Shown here one piece after another: positions 1 to 6,089 of a stretch of 6,975 nucleotides of DNA. The notes below the pieces were generated by a model that saw only the letters and a list, made by a program, of their open reading frames with translations, was not told where the DNA came from and ran no database searches. A program made the translations under genes and the position numbers. The first letter of the stretch is position 1, and the number at the start of each line of letters is the position of its first letter. Origin of the DNA: a bacterium (lineage in GTDB: Bacteria > Fidelibacterota > Marinisomatia > Marinisomatales > JAHJCW01); assembly GCA_030621275.1 (NCBI GenBank), contig JAUXHY010000065.1, positions 1 to 6,975 on the forward strand. Direction: 5' to 3'.

Positions 1-687
1 CCTGCTGAAATTATTGCCGCTGAAGAAGAGGGAATTGAGTTCTGTTTCTTATCTGCACCTACAAAAATTCTAAATGATAAGAATGTGGTAAACAGTATGG
101 AAATATTAAAAATGAAACTGGGGGAGCCTGATCCAAGTGGACGCCGTCGACCTGTGCCAATAGAAGGTTCAGAAGAAATTATCGTTTGTGATATGGTAAT
201 CCAGGCTATTGGACAATTCCCTAATTTAGATTTTTTAGGTAAAGATAAATCACATATATTACAGATTACAAAGTGGAACACTATTAATGCTCGGGAAGAT
301 ACGCTCCAGACAGATGTGCCATATATTTTTACTGGTGGTGATTGTTTTACTGGACCAGGACTAGCAATTGAGGCAATAGCAGCAGGACGTTATGCTGCAC
401 GTTCCATTCATTATTATATCACTGATGGTAAGATACCGCCTATTATTGATAAACAAAAAAGCATTATTTCTGAATCTTTGCATCAATCTATTGTAGGCGT
501 AGCACCTAAGCCCAGGGTTCACGAGCCGATTGTAACTTTGCAAGATCGATTAGGAACGTTTAAGGAAGTAGAAGGTACTATTGATGAAGAAGATGCCCGC
601 TATGAAGCAACACGGTGCTTGAATTGCGGTGTATTCTGCTATAATCAGGATTTGGAAGAACAACCAGACGCTAAATTTCCTAACTAA
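1..687 (+). CDS. GltD-like FAD/NAD(P)-dependent oxidoreductase, C-terminal part (5' end outside window)
   Basis: The frame is open from base 1, so the start lies upstream; 228 residues are visible. It belongs to the pyridine nucleotide-disulphide oxidoreductase group resembling the glutamate synthase small subunit, which passes electrons between NAD(P)H, FAD and a partner protein. Seen directly: PAEIIAAEEEGIEF at the visible start, typical of the segment after the NAD(P)-binding fold; DMVIQAIGQFPN (about residues 64-75); and FTGGDCFTGPGLAIEAIAAG (about 110-129), the FAD-contacting segment. The tail carries EATRCLNCGVFC, a C-x2-C-x3-C cluster (Cys codons at 616, 625 and 637) that could hold an Fe-S centre. 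Classical GltD has its Cys clusters near the N terminus, so this C-terminal one sets the protein apart. The N-terminal domain is not visible and no large GltB-type subunit is in the window, so calling it glutamate synthase would be unsafe. It is probably co-transcribed with the next two genes. Confidence 0.85.
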   Translation, partial: PAEIIAAEEEGIEFCFLSAPTKILNDKNVVNSMEILKMKLGEPDPSGRRRPVPIEGSEEIIVCDMVIQAIGQFPNLDFLGKDKSHILQITKWNTINAREDTLQTDVPYIFTGGDCFTGPGLAIEAIAAGRYAARSIHYYITDGKIPPIIDKQKSIISESLHQSIVGVAPKPRVHEPIVTLQDRLGTFKEVEGTIDEEDARYEATRCLNCGVFCYNQDLEEQPDAKFPN

Positions 688-723
688 TTTATTAGGTTGT
701 TATAATTACAAAAGGATAGAAGT

Positions 724-1164
724 ATGAAAGTTATTAAAAATCCCAGAGGCCGTTTATCATTATTATTGATATTGGTGGCAATTCACTCATTTTGTGTTGG
801 GGTAGGCCTCATTATACGTCCGGCAGAATTAATGGAACTGTTTGGTTTTGGTATGTGCTACGAACGTTTTTTCCCCACCCAGGGGGGGGTCTTTCATATT
901 GTTATGGCTGTCGGTTATTTAATGGCTGCTTATAATGTGGATCAATACCGTTGTTTGGTCATATTTTCAATAATAGTAAAGATAATGGCAACCGTATTTC
1001 TATTTACATATTTTATTGCTGTAGAACAAATATGGTTAGTGTTGATGTCTGGATTTAGTGATGGTCTCATGGGTATGGCAATTTATGTAGCTTTATTATT
1101 ATATCTTAAGTCTCGTAAGTCTCAGAAAAATCCAGAGTTAATTAGAAAAATCAGAATTTATTAA
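724..1164 (+). CDS. Small four-helix membrane protein of unknown function
   Basis: A 146-residue protein with four hydrophobic segments, at about residues 10-31, 56-71, 76-98 and 103-126, and a basic tail (LKSRKSQKNPELIRKIRIY) that is probably cytoplasmic. The ATG at 724 follows a reasonable ribosome site (AAAGGATAGAAGT). Between helices 1 and 2 lies ERFFPTQGGVFHIVMAVGYL, which has the look of a conserved motif, although I cannot assign a named family. The GGV of that motif is encoded within a run of eight G (882-889), striking in such AT-rich DNA. The gene sits 36 bases after the oxidoreductase and 26 bases before the SDR fusion, so it probably belongs to the same transcript and may be a membrane partner or anchor for one of them. 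That role is inferred from position only. Confidence 0.75.
   Translation: MKVIKNPRGRLSLLLILVAIHSFCVGVGLIIRPAELMELFGFGMCYERFFPTQGGVFHIVMAVGYLMAAYNVDQYRCLVIFSIIVKIMATVFLFTYFIAVEQIWLVLMSGFSDGLMGMAIYVALLLYLKSRKSQKNPELIRKIRIY
882..889 (+). repeat. G8 homopolymer inside the membrane-protein gene
   Basis: Eight consecutive G, preceded by CCCCACCCA, encode the end of Gln53 plus Gly54, Gly55 and the first base of Val56. A tract of this length in an AT-rich gene is a candidate slipped-strand site. A one-base change would shift the frame about a third of the way into the protein. Chance encoding of a Gly-Gly-Val motif is an equally good explanation. Confidence 0.6.
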
Positions 1165-1165
1165 A

Positions 1166-1179
1166 AACTAAATTTAGTT
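1166..1179. repeat. 14-base perfect palindrome before the SDR-fusion gene
   Basis: AACTAAATTTAGTT is a perfect palindrome starting two bases after the stop of the membrane-protein gene and ending just before the AGGAGAG ribosome site of the next gene. It could be a dimeric-regulator site or part of an mRNA fold near the ribosome site. It is short and fully AT-flanked, so chance is possible. Confidence 0.4.
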
Positions 1180-1186
1180 AGGAGAG
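1180..1186 (+). promoter_or_regulatory. Shine-Dalgarno site of the SDR-fusion gene
   Basis: AGGAGAG lies four bases before the ATG at 1191. It is among the strongest ribosome sites in the window and supports that start over the second in-frame ATG two codons later. Confidence 0.75.
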
Positions 1187-1190
1187 AACC

Positions 1191-2861
1191 ATGGATATGA
1201 AACTGCCCGGAATTGTTGTTACTGGTGCTTCAGGTTTTGTGGGGCGTAATTTTTTAGAAGCAGCCGTTGGTAAATTTAGACTTTTCTGCCTTGCACGTCG
1301 TTCTCAGAAAGAAGCTGGGATTCCGTTAGATGATAACATACGTTGGACTCAAGTAGATATTGCACGCTGGGAGACTATGCGGGATGTTATTGATTGTATT
1401 AAGGATCATGGTGGCGCTGATTATGTCTTGCATTTAGCCGGTTATTATGATTTTAGCAATACTGAAAATCCCGAATACGAACGGACAAATGTAAAAGGTA
1501 CTAAAAATGTTTTAAAACTAGCACAATTAATTGGATGTGAACGTTTTCTTTTTGCTAGTTCACTAGCAGCAACAGACTTTTCTGGTTCAGATATAATAAT
1601 GAATGAAGAGAGCCCGCTTGATGCAAAGTTTCCCTACGCTATTAGTAAATACAAAGGGGAAGAATTAATGAAGAAATACTCCGAATGGTTTCCGGTAAGT
1701 ATTATTCGCTTTGCCGCTGTATTCAGCGATTGGTGTGAATATCCACCGTTATATATGTTTATCAAAACTTGGTTATCGAGGAGCTGGAACGCCAAAGTTT
1801 TGGGTGGTCGTGGTGAATCAGCAATCACATATATCCATGTACGTGATTTAAACAGGATATTTTTTAGAATAATTGAATTGAGTGAAAATCTCCCTCGAAT
1901 TGGTACATATATTGCCAGCCCAAATGGATTTGTTACCCATAATGAACTCTTTGCAACAACAACCCGTTATTTTTATGGACGAGATATTAAACCTATTAAG
2001 ATTCCAAAATTTATTGCTGCCCCAGGTGTAATGTTACGACAGGTAATAGGAAAACTTATAAAAAACCCACCTTTTGAAAGGTTGTGGATGATGAAGTATA
2101 TCGATAAAAAAATAAATGTAGATGCTTCCTACACTTTTCAAAAGTTAGGTTGGGAACCTACACCACGCTTAACAGTTTTGCGGCGATCACTATTTATGCT
2201 AGAAAAAATGAAATCTCATCGCGGTGCATGGGACCTGAGAAATGAGGCTGCCCTTTTACGCGTAGCCCAACGTCCAAATCTTTTAATTCACGATATTATG
2301 GTTGAGTTACGTGAAGAGACAATCGAAAAGATAATTGAAAAAATATTACTGCCGGAAAATAAGTCATGTTACTTGAATTATCAGGCAATGGATGAAAAAC
2401 TGATAAAATGGCATGTTACGTTAATTTACCAATTGATTACGACCGGTGTTCGGACCAGAGATCGAATGTTATTACGTAATTATGCACAAATAATATCTTA
2501 TCGCCGTTTCATTGAGGGTTATAAAGTTGATGAAGTAGCTAATTGTATGTTGTCAATTGGAGAGGTGATCAGCGATGCACTTAAAGAACATCCGGAAATG
2601 GAAAAGATGGAACAACGAATTTATGATTATATAACAATGACATTCCAATTAGCGGTTGATGAAATTGAAGATTCATTTGAACGTATAGCAACTCAACCAC
2701 AGGAAGTCATTGATGCTGTTGATAAAGCTTCAATTCTTTCAAGCACTACTGATCTGGAACGAATTGTACTCGAACTAGAAGATATTTGTCAGGATAACCC
2801 AATGAATGCCCATCTGAGTTCTACAGGTATAGAAGCACAGGCAAATTCTACAGATAATTAA
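1191..2861 (+). CDS. Extended SDR (NAD-dependent epimerase/dehydratase) fused to an RsbRD-like helical domain
   Basis: A 556-residue, apparently soluble protein in two parts. Residues about 5-335 form an extended short-chain dehydrogenase/reductase: nucleotide-binding TGASGFVG (11-18), HLAG (81-84), the FASS serine strand (121-124), the catalytic Tyr149-x3-Lys153 pair in YAISK, and ITYIHVRDL (212-220). HLAGYYDF with ERTNVKGTKNVL recalls 3-beta-HSD, thioester-reductase and acyl-CoA-reductase-like SDRs as well as sugar epimerases, so the substrate cannot be named. Residues about 345-500 are helical and charged. They include YRRFIEGYKVDEVANCMLSI (437-456), which resembles the R-x5-G-[FY]-x2-[DE]-E-[VL] signature I know from RsbRD-type N-terminal domains of stress-signalling and sensor proteins. 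The last 50 residues look disordered. The SDR assignment is firm; the C-terminal one is from memory of the family pattern and moderate. The gene follows the membrane-protein gene by 26 bases. Confidence 0.85.
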   Translation: MDMKLPGIVVTGASGFVGRNFLEAAVGKFRLFCLARRSQKEAGIPLDDNIRWTQVDIARWETMRDVIDCIKDHGGADYVLHLAGYYDFSNTENPEYERTNVKGTKNVLKLAQLIGCERFLFASSLAATDFSGSDIIMNEESPLDAKFPYAISKYKGEELMKKYSEWFPVSIIRFAAVFSDWCEYPPLYMFIKTWLSRSWNAKVLGGRGESAITYIHVRDLNRIFFRIIELSENLPRIGTYIASPNGFVTHNELFATTTRYFYGRDIKPIKIPKFIAAPGVMLRQVIGKLIKNPPFERLWMMKYIDKKINVDASYTFQKLGWEPTPRLTVLRRSLFMLEKMKSHRGAWDLRNEAALLRVAQRPNLLIHDIMVELREETIEKIIEKILLPENKSCYLNYQAMDEKLIKWHVTLIYQLITTGVRTRDRMLLRNYAQIISYRRFIEGYKVDEVANCMLSIGEVISDALKEHPEMEKMEQRIYDYITMTFQLAVDEIEDSFERIATQPQEVIDAVDKASILSSTTDLERIVLELEDICQDNPMNAHLSSTGIEAQANSTDN

Positions 2862-2870
2862 GCAGATTGT

Positions 2871-4178
2871 TTATGCGTAAGCGTGTAAACCGCCAAAGAA
2901 GTAGTTGCCATAGAATGTAACAAACATCATTGATGTTCCAATAATCGATAATATTGCTAAGCGACTTCCTTGCCAATCGCGATTATAGCGTGCATGCAAT
3001 ACAGCGGAATAAAAGAACCATACCAATAAAGATCCGACTTCTTTGGGATCCCAACTCCAGAAAGTTCCCCATGCCTGCTCAGCCCAAATCGCTCCGGCGA
3101 AAAGAGCTCCAACTGTATATAATGGATAACCTAATGAAACAGCACGGTAATTTATTTCATCTAATAAATCAAGTTTATTAGATATTTTATTGATTGATGA
3201 TCCAAGTTTACGGTATATCAAATAGTATAATATTGGGAATATTATTAACGTAATAACGTAAGCGGATCCTAAGAATTCAAAGAAACGCCAAATACTTCCA
3301 AGATGCCTTTGTGAAGTTATCAGAATAACATCATTATGTATGAAAATCCCCACAAATAAACTTGACAAAGAAAAGCTTAAGGCAAATAAGGCAAATAACA
3401 CACCACCGTATCCCGCATTTTTAGAGTCAGCAAATTTTTTCTTAAAGAAATGCCCGGTAACGGCTATCATTGGGATAAACAGTAAACCTAAGGTAACTAC
3501 TAATTGACCAAGTAATGTACGCGCATTTTCATATTCCATTTGGCTGGCAAATTTTGATATTACCTGAAAAGCTGTGTGGTGTGGTGTTAATCCCGCAATT
3601 TTTAGAATAAAAAATATGAAAACCGGTATATAAATAAGATATAAAAGAGCAATTGATAAAAATCCATTAAAATCCTTTTTATCATCTTTTTTATATTGGT
3701 GTTTACTTAATAAATAAAATATACTTACCGCTCCTGCGATTACAAACGCACCGGATCCAATCGCTGCAAGCGATATATGTATCGTTAACCAATTGCTTTG
3801 CAAAGCCGGCATTAAATTTTCTGCGGGTGATTTGTCTAACAATGCGGCTGCGGCATTTAACATAACAATTATTGGGGTGATAATTACACCTAGTAATGGA
3901 CTTTTATATTTTGTAACACCATAAAGAATTAATAGAACACCTGCCCAAGACATTAACATTAAAAATTCAAACATACTTTGAAAACGTATTTGTCCGACAA
4001 TACTCCACTTAACAATAAATCCGCTAGTTTGCAGTAAAAGACCGATTATTAATAATAAAGTTCCGATTTTTTGCAGTGAATCTTTTTTTAATGAAAAGTA
4101 CATTGCATAAGCAATAAATCCGCCAAAATAGAAAATAAAAGTATACCAGAAAAGATCTTGATATAGTCCTTCTGTCAT
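2871..4178 (-). CDS. ccsA: Cytochrome c maturation protein CcsA/ResC (system II haem export and ligation)
   Basis: A 435-residue polytopic membrane protein of the CcsA/ResC/CcmF haem-handling superfamily. With ResB it moves haem to the outer face of the cytoplasmic membrane and ligates it to apocytochrome c. The haem-binding WWD segment reads WGTFWSWDPKE (370-380). NWLTIHISLAA (His134), VLHARY (His395) and the terminal GLHAYA (His432) match the conserved His positions of the family. FQSMFEF near residue 70 matches the usual N-terminal motif. I count about 12 transmembrane segments. The centre (about 159-331) is larger than I expect and holds four extra hydrophobic segments. I chose the ATG at 4178: it overlaps the upstream stop as ATGA and has GGAGAA four bases before it. 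A longer frame from TTG at 4190 would make the ribosome site coding. The gene is last in the resB operon and converges on the SDR-fusion gene. Confidence 0.9.
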   Translation of the reverse strand: MTEGLYQDLFWYTFIFYFGGFIAYAMYFSLKKDSLQKIGTLLLIIGLLLQTSGFIVKWSIVGQIRFQSMFEFLMLMSWAGVLLILYGVTKYKSPLLGVIITPIIVMLNAAAALLDKSPAENLMPALQSNWLTIHISLAAIGSGAFVIAGAVSIFYLLSKHQYKKDDKKDFNGFLSIALLYLIYIPVFIFFILKIAGLTPHHTAFQVISKFASQMEYENARTLLGQLVVTLGLLFIPMIAVTGHFFKKKFADSKNAGYGGVLFALFALSFSLSSLFVGIFIHNDVILITSQRHLGSIWRFFEFLGSAYVITLIIFPILYYLIYRKLGSSINKISNKLDLLDEINYRAVSLGYPLYTVGALFAGAIWAEQAWGTFWSWDPKEVGSLLVWFFYSAVLHARYNRDWQGSRLAILSIIGTSMMFVTFYGNYFFGGLHAYA

Positions 4179-4657
4179 TTGATTCTCCAAATTTTTATAT
4201 TTGCTGTTTCGATAGAATAACTATTGTCTCCAGATGTAGTAAAACCTTTGTAATCTATTAAATCTAACAAATATTTCTGTCCGGGTTTGATAGAATGAAA
4301 TCCAGGCATTTCTCTATAGCTTATTTGATAATGAATCAACTCTCCATTTTGATAAAAATCTATTTTGACAGCCGGATTTAATTCCTGATCGGAATCTGAT
4401 GAAATGCTACCTTTGCCTGAAATCTTAGCGTCCGGTTCAAATTGATTAATTATTAAACTCCATTCTTCATCAATGGAATATGATTTTTGGTATGGAATAG
4501 TTACAGCATCCTTGTATAATTCCAATCCGCCGTCAGCAACTTGTTCCATATTGAATGGTTGTGTATTGACTCTTTGAGGATCGTCTTCTTGTAAGGCGAA
4601 ATATCCTAAAACAATTAGTACAATTATGCCGATTGTATAAAGTAATTTTTTATTCAT
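4175..4657 (-). CDS. Membrane-anchored periplasmic protein between resB and ccsA, possibly DUF2155-like
   Basis: A 160-residue protein with one N-terminal hydrophobic segment (about 5-22, after MNKK) and no Cys at its end, so it is an uncleaved anchor or signal peptide rather than a lipoprotein. The remaining 135 residues are polar and strand-rich and should lie outside the cytoplasmic membrane. It has no CxxC and no CxxCH, so it is neither a ResA-type thioredoxin nor a c-type cytochrome. The segment NQFEPDAKISGKG, then ELNPAVKIDFYQNGELI, then MPGFHSIKPGQKYLLDL (about 71-133) follows the pattern I remember from DUF2155 proteins (F-x-PD, NPAV-x-V, a G-E turn, FP-x-x-HP, Y-x-L-x-L). This is a recollection, not a search. 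The start overlaps the end of resB by 8 bases and the stop overlaps the ccsA start by 4, so its amount is probably tied to both. I infer a haem-delivery or apocytochrome-handling accessory role from that position. Confidence 0.8.
   Translation of the reverse strand: MNKKLLYTIGIIVLIVLGYFALQEDDPQRVNTQPFNMEQVADGGLELYKDAVTIPYQKSYSIDEEWSLIINQFEPDAKISGKGSISSDSDQELNPAVKIDFYQNGELIHYQISYREMPGFHSIKPGQKYLLDLIDYKGFTTSGDNSYSIETANIKIWRIK
4183..4188 (-). promoter_or_regulatory. Shine-Dalgarno site that sets the ccsA start
   Basis: On the minus strand GGAGAA precedes the ATG at 4178 by four bases and lies inside the end of the upstream gene. Together with the ATGA stop/start overlap it argues for translational coupling and against the TTG at 4190. 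Confidence 0.7.
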
Positions 4658-5810
4658 AACTTATCTTTTTAATGATATTATCTAATTCTTTTTGGAATAC
4701 AATTTTATTTTTTGTAGATCTTCCACCGATAGTAATGTTTTTCTTATCGATTGCCACCCAAATATATCTTGGCCAAAACATAAAAGACATAATAAGTCCA
4801 ATGGTAGATACCAACATTCCTAAAAAGATCACAGGTATACCTTTATTGGCACGTAATGTTAGACCGGTAATCCAATTTGTTTCATTACGTTCAAGCTCCT
4901 GATGATTTTGTACTTGTCCAATAATCTGCCTACGATTAGGAATATTCATAAAGAACTCATTAACAAGGGGTTTATAATCAGATTGATGGATAGAAACATG
5001 TTTATATATAAGTGGATTGTTGACAGTTATTTCATGTTTGGTTAATAAAGTTCCATCATGATCAAATAGACGAACGAAGGAGCGGAAATCTGAAATACGC
5101 GGTCCTTTATTATCTGTATAATATCGTACACGGAAACTGTCAACTACTATAGTTGGGTGTTCAGCCTTTGAAACCTTGAAATGCCAATTAAAATATTGGG
5201 GAAATTGTTCGTAATATTCTGTATCCTTATATTCATCGGCTATAATATATCGAAATTCTTGGCGGTCTGTTTTAGTGTAGATAAGACTGCCGAGAACAAT
5301 TACAAGTAAAGAAATATGTGTTAATAAATGACCTAAGGAACTCCATCGATATTTTCGTGCAGCAATTAATTGTTCACCATTTGATTCAGATTCAGTTATA
5401 TGATATAATTGTTTTTTTAACAACTTTTTAATTGTTTCAGCAGTGTTGGATTGACCCTTTTTAATCTGTTTGGCATTGTGAATGTTTTTGATATTATCGG
5501 TTGTTAAAAAACGTGTAAGCGTAATTGATCTTAAAATTGGTTTTGTATTTTGTATAACACACAATAAAACAGAAATTATCAAAAACCATAATAATGTGGA
5601 ATACCACCAAGATGAATATGGTGAATGTTGTTGAAATAATGTATGTAGAAAAGATTGTTTGGAGAAAAAAGTTGGGTATTCATTTATTAGCATAGAGAAC
5701 AACGAAGTTGCGCCAAGGACAGTTAAAATAATTACAGCAAACTTCATTGACGTAAATAAATTGTATAGTTTTCTCATGAGTGATGAATTAGATTTTTGTT
5801 TATTTGTCAT
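4650..5810 (-). CDS. resB: Cytochrome c maturation protein ResB/Ccs1 (system II)
   Basis: ResB is the partner of CcsA in system II; together they form the haem export and synthetase complex, with a large ResB domain on the outer face. From the ATG at 5810 the protein has 386 residues: SMKFAVIILTVLGATSLFSM (TM1, about 21-42), TM2 (71-88), TM3 (158-179) containing GHLLTHISLL with two His, a long outer domain (about 180-324) with VNNPLIYKHVSIHQSDYK, and TM4 (325-346). The cytoplasmic tail WPRYIWVAI followed by GGRSTKNKIVFQKEL is typical of the family. The same frame is open to an ATG at 5891, adding 27 mostly hydrophobic residues that ResB proteins do not usually have. MRKLYNLFTSMKF from an ATG at 5777 is also possible. 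None has a clear Shine-Dalgarno site, so the start is uncertain. It is the first gene of the operon. Confidence 0.88.
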   Translation of the reverse strand: MTNKQKSNSSLMRKLYNLFTSMKFAVIILTVLGATSLFSMLINEYPTFFSKQSFLHTLFQQHSPYSSWWYSTLLWFLIISVLLCVIQNTKPILRSITLTRFLTTDNIKNIHNAKQIKKGQSNTAETIKKLLKKQLYHITESESNGEQLIAARKYRWSSLGHLLTHISLLVIVLGSLIYTKTDRQEFRYIIADEYKDTEYYEQFPQYFNWHFKVSKAEHPTIVVDSFRVRYYTDNKGPRISDFRSFVRLFDHDGTLLTKHEITVNNPLIYKHVSIHQSDYKPLVNEFFMNIPNRRQIIGQVQNHQELERNETNWITGLTLRANKGIPVIFLGMLVSTIGLIMSFMFWPRYIWVAIDKKNITIGGRSTKNKIVFQKELDNIIKKISYE

Positions 5811-5919
5811 AAATTTTGATGCGGAAATTAGGACACAAAGTTTACTTTTAAAAATAAAAACAAAAAACAAAAATGCCTTTTGATAAAACATTATTGTATT
5901 TTTTAATATAGAATATTTG

Positions 5920-5949
5920 TAGTATAAAAAAGTAAGTAGTAATAGAATA
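5920..5949 (-). promoter_or_regulatory. Left arm of a mirrored promoter-like repeat, facing resB
   Basis: Read on the minus strand this holds TATTCTATTACTA (5949-5937), seven bases, then TTTTATACTA (5929-5920). TATACT at 5926-5921 is a good -10 hexamer. No normal -35 is present, but TATTCT sits 17 bases upstream of it. Transcription from here would begin near 5914, about 22 bases before the ATG at 5891 or about 100 before the one at 5810. A further TATTCTAT lies at 5915-5908. Confidence 0.5.
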
Positions 5950-5951
5950 AT

Positions 5952-5980
5952 TTGACGTTAATTGCGAATTAAATTAAAGT
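5952..5980 (+). promoter_or_regulatory. Alternative sigma70-like promoter for the GDH gene
   Basis: TTGACG (5952-5957, 5/6 match) and TAAAGT (5975-5980, 4/6 match) are separated by 17 bases. The leader would be about 100 bases. AT-rich DNA yields such matches easily, so this competes with the TATACT site in the right arm. Confidence 0.35.
5958..5972. repeat. 15-base palindrome between the mirrored arms (operator candidate)
   Basis: TTAATTGCGAATTAA has perfect six-base arms around a central GCG. It sits between the -35-like and -10-like hexamers of the alternative GDH promoter and between the two mirrored arms. A dimeric repressor bound here could affect both divergent genes. No known regulator motif is recognised. 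Confidence 0.4.
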
Positions 5981-6019
5981 AAAAATTATACGAATTATTG
6001 TCCGCATTTCCTTTATTTG

Positions 6020-6048
6020 TATTCTATTACTAAAGTAATTTTATACTA
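6020..6048 (+). promoter_or_regulatory. Right arm of the mirrored promoter-like repeat, facing the GDH gene
   Basis: The plus strand reads TATTCTATTACTA (6020-6032), six bases, then TTTTATACTA (6039-6048). These 23 bases match the left arm exactly in inverted orientation. TATACT at 6042-6047 is a 5/6 match to the -10 consensus, with TATTCT 16 bases upstream in the -35 place. A start near 6054 would give a leader of about 36 bases before the GDH ATG. Confidence 0.5.
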
Positions 6049-6089
6049 TGTATATCAGCAAAAATTTAATAATTGAATAGGCCAAATAA

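Noticed and set aside
701..706. A perfect TATAAT hexamer upstream of the small membrane-protein gene.
   Set aside because: No -35 hexamer lies at the right distance, and the start would leave only about 11 bases before the ATG, with the ribosome site at the very 5' end.
1107..1126. Short direct repeat of TAAGTCTC near the end of the membrane-protein gene.
   Set aside because: Only two copies of eight bases encoding KS-R-KS; too short to mean more than local coding repetition.
2870..2889. Possible hairpin TTTATGCG-TAAG-CGTGTAAA at the convergent junction.
   Set aside because: The stem needs two wobble pairs, works on one strand only, has no U-tract, and lies within the ccsA coding end. It is not a convincing terminator.
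4179..4190. A longer ccsA starting from TTG at 4190.
   Set aside because: That codon overlaps the GGAGAA ribosome site serving the ATG at 4178, which also has the classical ATGA overlap with the upstream stop.
5659..5883. A 74-codon plus-strand reading frame opposite the start of resB.
   Set aside because: It lies antisense to the conserved resB N terminus, has no ribosome site and encodes nothing recognisable. Similar frames at 2954-3181 and 4672-4902 (+) and at 361-543, 1634-1828 and 6482-6676 (-) were dropped for the same reason.
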